Assembly (NCBI GenBank): GCA_028707655.1
Contig: JAQWAN010000061.1
Span: 1 to 9,086 of the forward strand
DNA from: Bacteroidaceae bacterium
GTDB lineage: Bacteria; Bacteroidota; Bacteroidia; Bacteroidales; Bacteroidaceae
Direction: 5' to 3'
Length of the DNA stretch: 9,086 bases
The position numbers were made by a program, and so were the translations under genes. This document shows, one piece after another, positions 1-6,604 of this stretch. Position 1 is the first letter of the stretch. The number at the start of each line of letters is the position of its first letter. A model generated the notes under the pieces. That model ran no database searches and was not told the DNA's origin. It was given only the letters and a program-made list of their open reading frames with translations.

Positions 1-412
1 TTCGAATGAAAGTGGCAACTGGGTGTCGGCCTCCTCTGCCGTTGGAGGTGGAACACCGGGTAGAGAAAACTCTCACTTTCAATTGGAGGAGCAGCAGAAG
101 GAGAACAGTTGTTGGTTGCAGCAATTTGCTTTTACCCCTAATGGAGATGGTAAGGAGGATGTACTGACGATTGCTTATGCTTTTACGGAGGAGAATGTGA
201 TGGCGAATGTGAAAATTTACGATGCAGAGGGTAGATGGGTCTGCGATGTAGCGGAGAACTATCGCTTGGGCTCTAGTGGGGTGTTGGTGTGGAATGGTAT
301 GGACCATACAGACCAATTAGCCTGTATGGGACTCTATATTGTTTTTGTGGAGACTTACTCGCCAACTGGCTTTTGTAAACAGTACAAATTGGGTTGCGCT
401 TTACGTCAGTAA
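1..412 (+). CDS. Lamin-tail-domain protein with FlgD-like C-terminal domain (3' end only)
   Basis: The frame is open from base 2 to the TAA at 410-412, giving the last 136 residues of a protein that starts outside the window; the GTG at 23 is internal, not the start. Residues 7-24 (WVSASS...GGGTPGRENS) match the typical end of a lamin tail domain, where a W-SAS segment leads into TPG-x-NS. A C-terminal domain of about 90 residues follows: FTPNGDG at 44-50, KIYDAEGR at 71-78, WNG at 97-99 and a MGLYIVFVE strand at 109-117. This is the pattern of FlgD-Ig-like, CHU_C-like beta-sandwich modules that end many secreted Bacteroidetes proteins. The protein is probably exported and cell-surface or periplasmic, but the signal peptide is not in view. 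Type IX secretion sorting is possible, not shown. The substrate or partner is unknown. It converges on murF with a 6-nt gap. Confidence 0.75.
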   Translation, partial: SNESGNWVSASSAVGGGTPGRENSHFQLEEQQKENSCWLQQFAFTPNGDGKEDVLTIAYAFTEENVMANVKIYDAEGRWVCDVAENYRLGSSGVLVWNGMDHTDQLACMGLYIVFVETYSPTGFCKQYKLGCALRQ

Positions 413-422
413 CGCGCGTTAC
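409..422. repeat. 14-bp perfect palindrome holding both convergent stop codons
   Basis: GTAACGCGCGTTAC reads identically on both strands. It contains the TAA of the lamin-tail gene (410-412) and, on the other strand, the TAA of murF (419-421). Folded as RNA it would give a 5-bp stem with a GCGC loop. There is no T-run on either side, so it is at best a weak bidirectional terminator. Confidence 0.5.
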
Positions 423-1720
423 AAGAGTGGGATAAGTTGCTCTAATTTCATGCTATTGGAACCTTTGAGAAGGATATGATAGCCTTTTACTGGATGAGCA
501 GTTAGGTAATCAGCTAGTTCTTCTCGCGTTGGAAAAGAGAGAAAAGGATGCTGTGTATGTGCAAACTCTTGACCTATTAATACTATTTTATCTGCCGGAA
601 AGGTGCGTAGATAATCTACTATCTTTTGGTGTTCTACTGCACTCTCTGTTCCCAACTCTTTCATATCGCCTAATAGGAGCATCTTTGTGGGAGCTTCTAG
701 TAAAAGGAAATTTTCTAGGGCGGCCATCATGCTTGTTGGATTAGCATTGTAGGTATCTATAATCAGGTGATTGTTTGCTGTGATGGCTAGTTGCGAACGA
801 TTGTTTTGGGGTTTGTAGTTGGTTAATGCTTTTGTAATGGCTTTACTCTCTACATGGAAAAAACGACCAATAGTGATGGCTGCTAATACGTTTTGCAGAT
901 TATAGGCTCCAATGAGTTGGGTCTGGATGGTATGCGAGGCGGCAACTAACGATTCGCACCATTCGAGTTGTAAAAAAGGGGAGTAGCTGACTATTTTCCC
1001 CGTTATGGCACTCTTATGGGTGGTACCATAATAGATGGGGGTTAAGTCGTGAGTCAGTTTGGATAGATAGGGGTTATCTTGATCTACAAAGATGGTAGCT
1101 CCTTTTGCTGTTGCTCGTAAGTAATCAAAGAGCTCTCCTTTAGTGGAGAGGATATTTTCTAGGCTACCAAACCCTTCAAGATGTGCACGCCCAATATTGG
1201 TGATGATGCCATAGTTGGGACAGGCTATCTCTACGAGTTCTTTGATGTCGCCTTGGTGACTAGCACCCATCTCGATGATGGCCAATTTATGGCTAGGTTG
1301 TAGTTGTAACAGCGTGAGCGGAACACCAATAGCATTGTTCAGATTTCCTTGGGTATAGAGAATAGGGTATTTCTCGGACAGTACTGCTGCTATCAGCTCT
1401 TTGGTTGTGGTTTTGCCATTGGTTCCTGTGATGCCGATAATGGGAAGTCCCATTTGTTGACGATGATAGCGAGCTAGTGCTTGGAGTGTTTGCAGGGTAC
1501 TGTCAACCTGTAAGATGCGTTCCCCATACGATTGTACAGCAATGGGTTCCTCTACAATGGCATAAGCACAGCCTTTCTCGAGCGATTGGATGGCAAATTG
1601 ATTGCCGTTAAACCGATCTCCTTTGATGGCGATAAAGAGTGCGTTTGGTGGACAGTTTCTACTATCAATAGTAACGCCTGAGCATTGTAAGAAGATGGAA
1701 TAAAGTGCAGCAATCTCCAT
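419..1720 (-). CDS. murF: UDP-N-acetylmuramoyl-tripeptide--D-alanyl-D-alanine ligase MurF
   Basis: MurF is the cytoplasmic ATP-dependent ligase that adds D-Ala-D-Ala to UDP-MurNAc-tripeptide, the last soluble step of the peptidoglycan precursor. The 433-residue length fits the family. The N-terminal substrate domain has the IDSR motif (18-21) and FIAIKGDRFNG (29-39). The Mur ligase core has the P-loop GITGTNGKTT (96-105), QGNLNN (124-129), EMGASHQGDI (150-159), NIGRAHLEGFGS (175-186) and K194 in STKGE, the position of the carbamylated lysine. The C-terminal domain carries NNRSQ (306-310), DTYNANPTSM (322-331), LGDMKELG (350-357) and KGSNSMKLE (419-427). NNRSQ and the DTYNANP motif set it apart from MurC, MurD and MurE. 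The ATG at 1718-1720 has a TAnnTTTG promoter element 36 nt upstream. It is transcribed divergently from folP and looks monocistronic on its 5' side. Confidence 0.96.
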   Translation of the reverse strand: MEIAALYSIFLQCSGVTIDSRNCPPNALFIAIKGDRFNGNQFAIQSLEKGCAYAIVEEPIAVQSYGERILQVDSTLQTLQALARYHRQQMGLPIIGITGTNGKTTTKELIAAVLSEKYPILYTQGNLNNAIGVPLTLLQLQPSHKLAIIEMGASHQGDIKELVEIACPNYGIITNIGRAHLEGFGSLENILSTKGELFDYLRATAKGATIFVDQDNPYLSKLTHDLTPIYYGTTHKSAITGKIVSYSPFLQLEWCESLVAASHTIQTQLIGAYNLQNVLAAITIGRFFHVESKAITKALTNYKPQNNRSQLAITANNHLIIDTYNANPTSMMAALENFLLLEAPTKMLLLGDMKELGTESAVEHQKIVDYLRTFPADKIVLIGQEFAHTQHPFLSFPTREELADYLTAHPVKGYHILLKGSNSMKLEQLIPLL

Positions 1721-1756
1721 AATTTCCGTTTTTTGTAGTTTTTCTCTATTTTAGAA

Positions 1757-1764
1757 CAAAGATA
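1757..1764 (-). promoter_or_regulatory. Bacteroidetes-type -7 promoter element for murF
   Basis: On the minus strand this reads TATCTTTG, an exact match to TAnnTTTG, ending 36 nt before the murF ATG. No clear TTTG -33 box lies at the expected distance, so the assignment rests on the -7 element and its position in the divergent gap. Confidence 0.5.
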
Positions 1765-1848
1765 TAACTTATTTAAATGTTTTGAGGAACTTAGTATAAA
1801 CAAAATCAAAAAAAAAGTTATTCTACATCTTTCTTTCAAATAATTCTC

Positions 1849-1856
1849 TATTTTTG
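1849..1856 (+). promoter_or_regulatory. Bacteroidetes-type -7 promoter element for folP-cdaA
   Basis: TATTTTTG matches TAnnTTTG exactly and ends 17 nt before the ATG at 1874. Transcription would begin around 1862, giving a leader of roughly 12 nt. The G of this element is also the first base of an in-frame GTG at 1856, which argues against that GTG being the start. No good -33 TTTG was found. Confidence 0.55.
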
Positions 1857-1873
1857 TGCCAAAAGAATATATA

Positions 1874-2776
1874 ATGGGATTTGCAAAGACAATAAATGTT
1901 CATGGGAAACTGATGGAGTTTATAGTTCCTAAGGTAATGGGAATTTTAAATGTGACTCCTGATTCTTTCTATGAGGGGAGCAGAAATGTAACGGATGATG
2001 AGATTAGAAATCGTATTCATACAATAGTTAACGAGGGGGCAGATATTATTGATATTGGTGCTTACTCTACACGTCCAAAAGCGGGACATATTTCTATAGA
2101 TGAGGAGCTGAGACGTTTAAAATTAGGGTTGACCATTTTAAATAAAGAATTCCCAAATGCTGTTATTTCGGTAGATACTTTTCGTTCTAAAGTGGCCGAA
2201 TATTGTGTAAAGGAACATGGCGTTGCTATAGTAAATGATATTTCTGGTGGAGAAATGGATAGCCAAATGTTTGAAACGGTTGGTAAATTGAAGGTCCCTT
2301 ATGTGTTAACACATATGCAGGGTACACCGCAATCTATGCAACGTGCACCGCAATATGATAATATTGTAAAGAATCTGTTTTTGTATTTTTCTCGTAAAGT
2401 GGCCCATTTACACGATTTAGGGGTAACCGATATTGTGATTGACCCAGGATTTGGCTTTGGTAAGACATTGGAACATAACTATGAATTGTTAAATCATTTA
2501 GACGATTTTGAATTGTTCAACATGCCTCTTTTAGCGGGTATATCTAGGAAATCAATGGTCTATAAATTGCTAGATATTACGCCAGAAGAATCGCTAACGG
2601 GAACAATTGTACTCGATACAGTGGCTCTCCAAAAAGGTGCTAATATGCTACGTGTACACGATGTTCGTGAAGCGGTAGACAGTATTCGGATTTTACAAAT
2701 GCTTAAAACAAAGAACGTGATTGATGAATCGAAAGTACAAAAATATAATTCGATTTCGTCGCAAGTAATTTTATAA
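1874..2776 (+). CDS. folP: Dihydropteroate synthase FolP
   Basis: FolP condenses p-aminobenzoate with dihydropterin pyrophosphate to form dihydropteroate in folate synthesis; it is the sulfonamide target. The 300-residue product is a TIM-barrel protein of normal length. Visible motifs are MGILNVTPDSF (22-32), GADIIDIGAYSTRP (55-68), SVDTFR (99-104), NDISGG (121-126), DPGFGFGK (190-197), GISRKSM (222-228) and LRVHDV (259-264). These cover the pterin-binding pocket and the two flexible loops, with nothing essential missing. I chose the ATG at 1874 over the in-frame GTG at 1856 because the GTG lies inside the -7 promoter element, and because homologues start close to the INVHGK segment. The stop is 2 nt before cdaA, so the two are almost certainly co-transcribed, an arrangement common in Bacteroidetes. 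Confidence 0.95.
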   Translation: MGFAKTINVHGKLMEFIVPKVMGILNVTPDSFYEGSRNVTDDEIRNRIHTIVNEGADIIDIGAYSTRPKAGHISIDEELRRLKLGLTILNKEFPNAVISVDTFRSKVAEYCVKEHGVAIVNDISGGEMDSQMFETVGKLKVPYVLTHMQGTPQSMQRAPQYDNIVKNLFLYFSRKVAHLHDLGVTDIVIDPGFGFGKTLEHNYELLNHLDDFELFNMPLLAGISRKSMVYKLLDITPEESLTGTIVLDTVALQKGANMLRVHDVREAVDSIRILQMLKTKNVIDESKVQKYNSISSQVIL

Positions 2777-2778
2777 TT

Positions 2779-3540
2779 ATGATTGAGTTCGGCTTAAAAG
2801 ATTTGCTTGATATTTGCTTGGTAGCTTTGTTCTTATACTACTCTTATAAGGTGATGAAGGAATCCGGCTCAATCAATATCTTTGCCGGCGTTTTAATCTT
2901 CGTTATCATCTGGGTGATTGTTTCTCAGGTGTTGGAGATGAGGCTGTTGGGCTCTATATTAGATAAATTGGTAAGCGTAGGAGTGATTGCTATCATCATC
3001 TTGTTTCAAGATGAAATCCGGCGCTTCTTACTCACATTAGGAACCCATCGGCGGATTGGGTTCCTAATTAATTTTATAACTGGACATCATAAAGAACCTA
3101 TAGAGAAGGCGGAGATGATGCAGATTGTGTTGGCCTGTCTGAACATGAGTAAGAAAAAGGTGGGCGCACTTATTATTCTTGAAAAAGAGATTCCTTTATT
3201 AGAAATTGCACATACTGGCGAGGAGATTGATGCGAATATTAATCAACGCTTAATTGAGAATATTTTTTTTAAAAATAGTCCGTTGCACGATGGTGCACTT
3301 ATCATTAGCTACAAAAAGATGAGGGCTGCTGGATGTATTCTTCCCGTTTCCCATAGCTCAAATATACCCAAAGATTTGGGCTTAAGGCATAGAGCTGCCT
3401 TGGGTATGTCGCAAGAAAGTGATGCATTAGCTATTATTGTTTCTGAAGAGACTGGAAATATCTCTATTGCACGCAACGGAGAGTTCAAATTACGTCTTTC
3501 AGCCGAAGAACTCGAACGTATCTTGACCAATCCGGCGTAA
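2779..3540 (+). CDS. cdaA: Membrane diadenylate cyclase, CdaA/DacA type
   Basis: This enzyme makes cyclic di-AMP from two ATP at the cytoplasmic membrane. The 253-residue protein starts with three hydrophobic helices (about 10-24, 33-52 and 63-77), as in CdaA. The linker FQDEIRRFL (76-84) leads into the DAC domain, with the catalytic DGA motif at 171-173 (PLHDGALII), the RHR motif at 203-205 (LGLRHRAALG) and EETGNIS at 223-229. All signature residues are present, so activity is expected. It begins 2 nt after folP. The YbbR/CdaR regulator and glmM that follow cdaA in Firmicutes are not here; the next gene is pta, with its own promoter. In other organisms c-di-AMP controls potassium transport and cell-wall homeostasis; the role here is inferred only. 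Confidence 0.94.
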   Translation: MIEFGLKDLLDICLVALFLYYSYKVMKESGSINIFAGVLIFVIIWVIVSQVLEMRLLGSILDKLVSVGVIAIIILFQDEIRRFLLTLGTHRRIGFLINFITGHHKEPIEKAEMMQIVLACLNMSKKKVGALIILEKEIPLLEIAHTGEEIDANINQRLIENIFFKNSPLHDGALIISYKKMRAAGCILPVSHSSNIPKDLGLRHRAALGMSQESDALAIIVSEETGNISIARNGEFKLRLSAEELERILTNPA

Positions 3541-3571
3541 GTTGTGTTAATTAAGATAATTTAATGTCGGA

Positions 3572-3607
3572 TTTGCAAAGTAGATGTTACAAAAATGCGT
3601 ACTTTTG
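3572..3607 (+). promoter_or_regulatory. Predicted promoter for pta-ackA
   Basis: The -7 element TACTTTTG (3600-3607) matches TAnnTTTG exactly. A TTTG at 3572-3575 could be the -33 box, but the 24-nt gap is somewhat longer than usual. The start would be near 3613, a leader of about 44 nt. The TTTG lies within an 8-bp palindrome, TTTGCAAA (3572-3579). Confidence 0.55.
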
Positions 3608-3656
3608 TGGGGTCTTCTAATTGCTATGCAAAAAATTATCTAAAAGATACATATTC

Positions 3657-4664
3657 ATGGACTTAATCAATCAAATTGTTGAACGTGTTAAACGTAACCG
3701 TCAACGAATTGTTCTTCCTGAAGGAACGGAAGAACGTACATTAATTGCAGCTGACCGTGTGTTGGCTGAAGGTGTTGCTACCATTATTCTATTGGGTAAT
3801 CCTCAAGAGATCAAAGAGGTAGCGCAACGACTTTCCCTCTCTCATATTGACCAAGCTACCATTATTGACCCCAATAATCATCCTAAAAAAGAAAGCTATG
3901 CGCAACTCCTTTGTGAATTGCGTAAGAAGAAGGGTATGACCATGGAGCAAGCTAGAGAGTTAGTACTTAATCCTCTTTATTTGGGCTGCTTGATTATAAA
4001 AGCGGGGGATGCTGATGGACAGTTGGCTGGTGCACGTAATGCAACGGGCGATGTATTGCGTCCTGCTTTGCAGATTATCAAAACAAAACCTGGTGTAACC
4101 TGCGTTTCTGGTGCAATGTTGTTGATTACTAACAAACCTGAATATGGCGAAAATGGTCTTTTAGTGGTGGGTGATGTGGCTGTAACGCCTGTTCCAGATG
4201 CTAATCAATTAGCACAGATTGCTGTAACAACAGCTGCTACTGCTCAGGCGGTAGCTGGTATTGAAACACCTCGTGTAGCTCTTTTGAGCTTCTCTACAAA
4301 AGGATCGGCTAAACACGAAGTGGTGGATAAAGTGGTGGATGCATTGCCCTTAGCTAAAGCGCTCAATCCATCTTTAATTATCGATGGTGAACTACAAGCA
4401 GATGCTGCGTTAGTACCTGCTGTTGGAAATCATAAAGCACCAGGATCTCCTATCGCTGGAAAAGCGAATGTGTTGGTTTTCCCTAATCTAGAGGTTGGAA
4501 ATATCTCTTATAAATTGGTGCAACGCTTAGGCGGTGCAGAAGCTGTAGGACCTATCCTACAAGGTATTGCTAAACCTGTAAACGATTTGTCTCGTGGTTG
4601 CTCTGTAGAGGATATCTATAAAATGATTGCGATTACTGCTAGTCAAGCTATTGCTGCTAAATAA
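3657..4664 (+). CDS. pta: Phosphate acetyltransferase Pta (short form)
   Basis: Pta interconverts acetyl-CoA plus phosphate and acetyl phosphate plus CoA in the cytoplasm. From the ATG at 3657 the product has 335 residues, the length of the short catalytic-only class without the N-terminal regulatory domains of enterobacterial Pta. Motifs: IVLPEGTEERT (18-28), GDADGQLAGARNAT (117-130), DGELQADAA (243-251), GSPIAGKANVLVFPNLE (263-279) and GGAEAVGPILQG (292-303) followed by DLSRGCS (310-316). A TTG lies 36 nt upstream in frame at 3621, but homologues begin MxLINQI at the ATG, and the extension has no conserved features. It lies 19 nt before ackA, forming the classic acetate/ATP operon. The related phosphate butyryltransferases are less likely given the motifs and the ackA partner. 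Confidence 0.94.
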   Translation: MDLINQIVERVKRNRQRIVLPEGTEERTLIAADRVLAEGVATIILLGNPQEIKEVAQRLSLSHIDQATIIDPNNHPKKESYAQLLCELRKKKGMTMEQARELVLNPLYLGCLIIKAGDADGQLAGARNATGDVLRPALQIIKTKPGVTCVSGAMLLITNKPEYGENGLLVVGDVAVTPVPDANQLAQIAVTTAATAQAVAGIETPRVALLSFSTKGSAKHEVVDKVVDALPLAKALNPSLIIDGELQADAALVPAVGNHKAPGSPIAGKANVLVFPNLEVGNISYKLVQRLGGAEAVGPILQGIAKPVNDLSRGCSVEDIYKMIAITASQAIAAK

Positions 4665-4683
4665 CTTAAATCTATAAAATAGA

Positions 4684-5883
4684 ATGAAAATATTAGTGTT
4701 AAATTGTGGAAGCTCTTCTATCAAATATAAATTGTTTGATATGACCAAGAAGAGTGTATTGGCAAAAGGAGGAATTGAAAAGATTGGATTGATTGGTTCC
4801 TTTTTGAAATTGACCCTTCCTGATGGTGAAAAAGTGATTCTTAAAAAAGATATCCCTGAGCATACGGTAGGTGTTGATTTTATTATTGCCACTTTACTAG
4901 AGGGTCCTTATGCTGTTCTTCGCTCTTTGGATGAGCTTTCAGCGGTTGGACACAGAATGGTGCATGGTGGTGAACGATTCAGCGAATCGGTTTTACTAAA
5001 CAAAGAGGTGCTAGATGCTTTTGTTGCATGTAACGACTTAGCGCCTTTACATAATCCAGCTAACTTAAAAGGGGTAAACGCTGTTACAGCTCTTTTACCT
5101 AATATCCCACAGGTGGGCGTGTTTGATACTGCTTTTCATCAAACCATGCCTGATTATGCCTATATGTATGCTGTTCCCTATGATCTATACGAGAGATATG
5201 GTGTACGTCGCTATGGTTTCCATGGTACCTCTCATCGTTATGTTTCGGAACGTGTTTGTAAAATGCTCAACATGCCAGTAGAGGGAAGTAAAATTATTAC
5301 TTGTCATATTGGTAATGGGGCTTCTATTACTGCGGTAAAAGATGGAAAATGTATGGACACAAGTATGGGACTCACACCGTTAGAGGGACTAATGATGGGG
5401 TCTCGTAGTGGAGATATTGATGCTGGTGCTGTCTCTTTCATTATGGATAAAGAGGGATTAAACACAACCGGTATCTCTAACTTCTTAAATAAGAAATCGG
5501 GTCTATTAGGTGTTTCTGGCGTTTCTTCTGATATGAGAGAGGTGATGGCTGCCGCGCAAGCTGGTAACAAAAGAGCTTTCTTGGCTGTTCGTATGTATTT
5601 CTATAGAATCCGTAAATATATTGGTGCGTATGCTGCAGCAATGGGCGGTGTAGATGTCTTATTGTTTACAGGTGGTGTTGGCGAAAATCAATACCAATGC
5701 CGAACGAGAGCTTGTAAAGGTTTGTCCTATATGGGGGTTAAACTTGACGAGGCTAGAAATATGACTGTTCAAGGCGAAGAAGCGATAATCTCTACTACTG
5801 ATTCTCGCGTGAAAGTTGTGGTTGTTCCTACCGATGAGGAGTTAATGATTGCTTCTGATACAATGGATATTCTGAAAAAATAA
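4684..5883 (+). CDS. ackA: Acetate kinase AckA
   Basis: Acetate kinase moves phosphate between acetyl phosphate and ADP, yielding ATP and acetate; with Pta it completes overflow or fermentative acetate formation. The 399-residue ASKHA-fold protein is the standard length. Catalytic and binding residues, numbered as in the Methanosarcina enzyme, can be seen: N7 (LNCGSSSIK), R91 (VGHRMVHGGE), D148 (VFDTAFHQTMP), H180 (RRYGFHGTSH), the phosphate loop HIGNGAS (208-214), R241 (GSRSGDIDAG), FTGGVGEN (328-335) and the C-terminal PTDEE (382-386). No key residue is missing. The ATG at 4684 gives the invariant start MKILVLNCGSSS. It follows pta by 19 nt without its own promoter, and the unit ends in a strong hairpin. 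Confidence 0.97.
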   Translation: MKILVLNCGSSSIKYKLFDMTKKSVLAKGGIEKIGLIGSFLKLTLPDGEKVILKKDIPEHTVGVDFIIATLLEGPYAVLRSLDELSAVGHRMVHGGERFSESVLLNKEVLDAFVACNDLAPLHNPANLKGVNAVTALLPNIPQVGVFDTAFHQTMPDYAYMYAVPYDLYERYGVRRYGFHGTSHRYVSERVCKMLNMPVEGSKIITCHIGNGASITAVKDGKCMDTSMGLTPLEGLMMGSRSGDIDAGAVSFIMDKEGLNTTGISNFLNKKSGLLGVSGVSSDMREVMAAAQAGNKRAFLAVRMYFYRIRKYIGAYAAAMGGVDVLLFTGGVGENQYQCRTRACKGLSYMGVKLDEARNMTVQGEEAIISTTDSRVKVVVVPTDEELMIASDTMDILKK

Positions 5884-5904
5884 GCGTAGTAATAAAATAA
5901 CATG

Positions 5905-5942
5905 AAAAGGCGAATCTTTGCAAAAAGGATTCGCCTTTTTGC
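5905..5942 (+). terminator. Strong hairpin terminator of pta-ackA, with an alternative fold
   Basis: AAAAGGCGAATC (5905-5916) pairs perfectly over 12 bp with GATTCGCCTTTT (5928-5939), ending in a T-run 45-60 nt after the ackA stop. It would work as a Rho-independent terminator. A second perfect 9-bp pairing, GCAAAAAGG (5920-5928) with CCTTTTTGC (5934-5942) around a 5-nt loop, shares bases with the first and excludes it. Confidence 0.85.
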
Positions 5943-6045
5943 ATATAATGCAGTAAAAGAAGTAATATTTATTTCTTTTTTAATTAAAAGGACAAAAATA
6001 AGCAATAATCTGTTGACAAAGTTCGATTATTTCATCTTTTTTATA

Positions 6046-6053
6046 TAGATTTG
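6046..6053 (+). promoter_or_regulatory. Bacteroidetes-type -7 promoter element for argR
   Basis: TAGATTTG matches TAnnTTTG and ends 25 nt before the argR ATG. The G and the bases after it form a small inverted repeat, TTGTT-GCA-AACAA (6051-6063), which could be an operator at the start site. A TTGACA at 6013-6018 is too far upstream to pair with this element. The rest of the 5884-6078 gap shows only the terminator and AT-rich sequence. Confidence 0.5.
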
Positions 6054-6078
6054 TTGCAAACAAGGATAAATATGCGTT

Positions 6079-6558
6079 ATGAAGAACAAAGCAAATCGAT
6101 TAGATGCTATAAAAATCATTATCTCCAGTCAGGAAATTGGTAATCAAGAAGAGTTATTACGAGAATTAGCAGGAGAGGGGTTTGATTTAACTCAGGCTAC
6201 CCTTTCTCGCGATTTAAAACAACTTAAAGTGGCTAAAGCTGCTAGTATGAATGGAAACTATGTATATGTGTTGCCAAATAACACGATGTACAAACGGATG
6301 GTTACTAATCATACTGCTGTGGAGATGCTACAACAGAATGGTTTTGTCTCTATTCAATTTTCAGGGAATATGGCGGTGATTAAAACGCGACCTGGATATG
6401 CTAGTAGTTTGGCTTATGATATTGATATGAAAGAGCTCTATGAGATTATAGGCACGATAGCGGGTGACGATACTATCTTGCTGATTATGCGAGAGGGAGT
6501 GTCTCCTGAAGATCTTAAAGATGCTTTAGCAGTAATTATTCCAAATATTGGGCTCTAA
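6079..6558 (+). CDS. argR: Arginine repressor ArgR
   Basis: ArgR is the hexameric, arginine-sensing DNA-binding regulator of arginine biosynthesis and catabolism genes. The 159-residue protein has the usual two parts. The N-terminal winged helix-turn-helix (about 1-70) contains NQEELLREL (22-30) and the recognition segment TLSRDLKQL (41-49), with the SR pair that contacts DNA. The C-terminal domain (about 80-159) has IKTRPGYASSLAYDID (101-116), typical of Bacteroidales ArgR, and GTIAGDDT (125-132), where the double Asp (130-131) binds L-arginine at the trimer interface. All key residues are intact, so an arginine-responsive regulator is expected. It has its own promoter and lies 46 nt before an ArgC-family gene, probably in the same transcript. 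Autoregulation is likely for the family but no E. coli-like ARG box is clear here. Confidence 0.93.
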   Translation: MKNKANRLDAIKIIISSQEIGNQEELLRELAGEGFDLTQATLSRDLKQLKVAKAASMNGNYVYVLPNNTMYKRMVTNHTAVEMLQQNGFVSIQFSGNMAVIKTRPGYASSLAYDIDMKELYEIIGTIAGDDTILLIMREGVSPEDLKDALAVIIPNIGL

Positions 6559-6604
6559 AAGATATGGATTAGATGTTTTATGTTTAATATATTAGAAAAT
6601 TAGA

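Noticed and set aside
529..744. Plus-strand frame of 71 codons inside murF
   Set aside because: It is a shadow of the strongly supported murF reading frame.
1856..1873. N-terminal extension of FolP from the GTG at 1856
   Set aside because: The GTG overlaps the -7 promoter element, so it would precede the transcript start; homologues begin near the ATG at 1874.
3621..3656. N-terminal extension of Pta from the TTG at 3621
   Set aside because: The extra 12 residues are not typical of the family and the ATG at 3657 gives the standard 335-residue form.
5940..5952. Palindrome TGCAT-ATA-ATGCA as a possible ARG box
   Set aside because: Half-sites and spacing differ from known ARG boxes, it is about 127 bp from argR, and it overlaps the ackA terminator.
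5769..6005. Minus-strand frame of 78 codons over the ackA end and following gap
   Set aside because: It is antisense to conserved ackA codons and the terminator, with no recognisable protein features.
5902..6048. A 48-codon + strand frame starting ATG AAA AGG, reading MKRRIFAKRIRLFA at its start
   Set aside because: It lies across the ackA terminator, and its repeated RIFAKRIRLFA pattern is simply the hairpin arms translated. It ends inside the argR promoter element.
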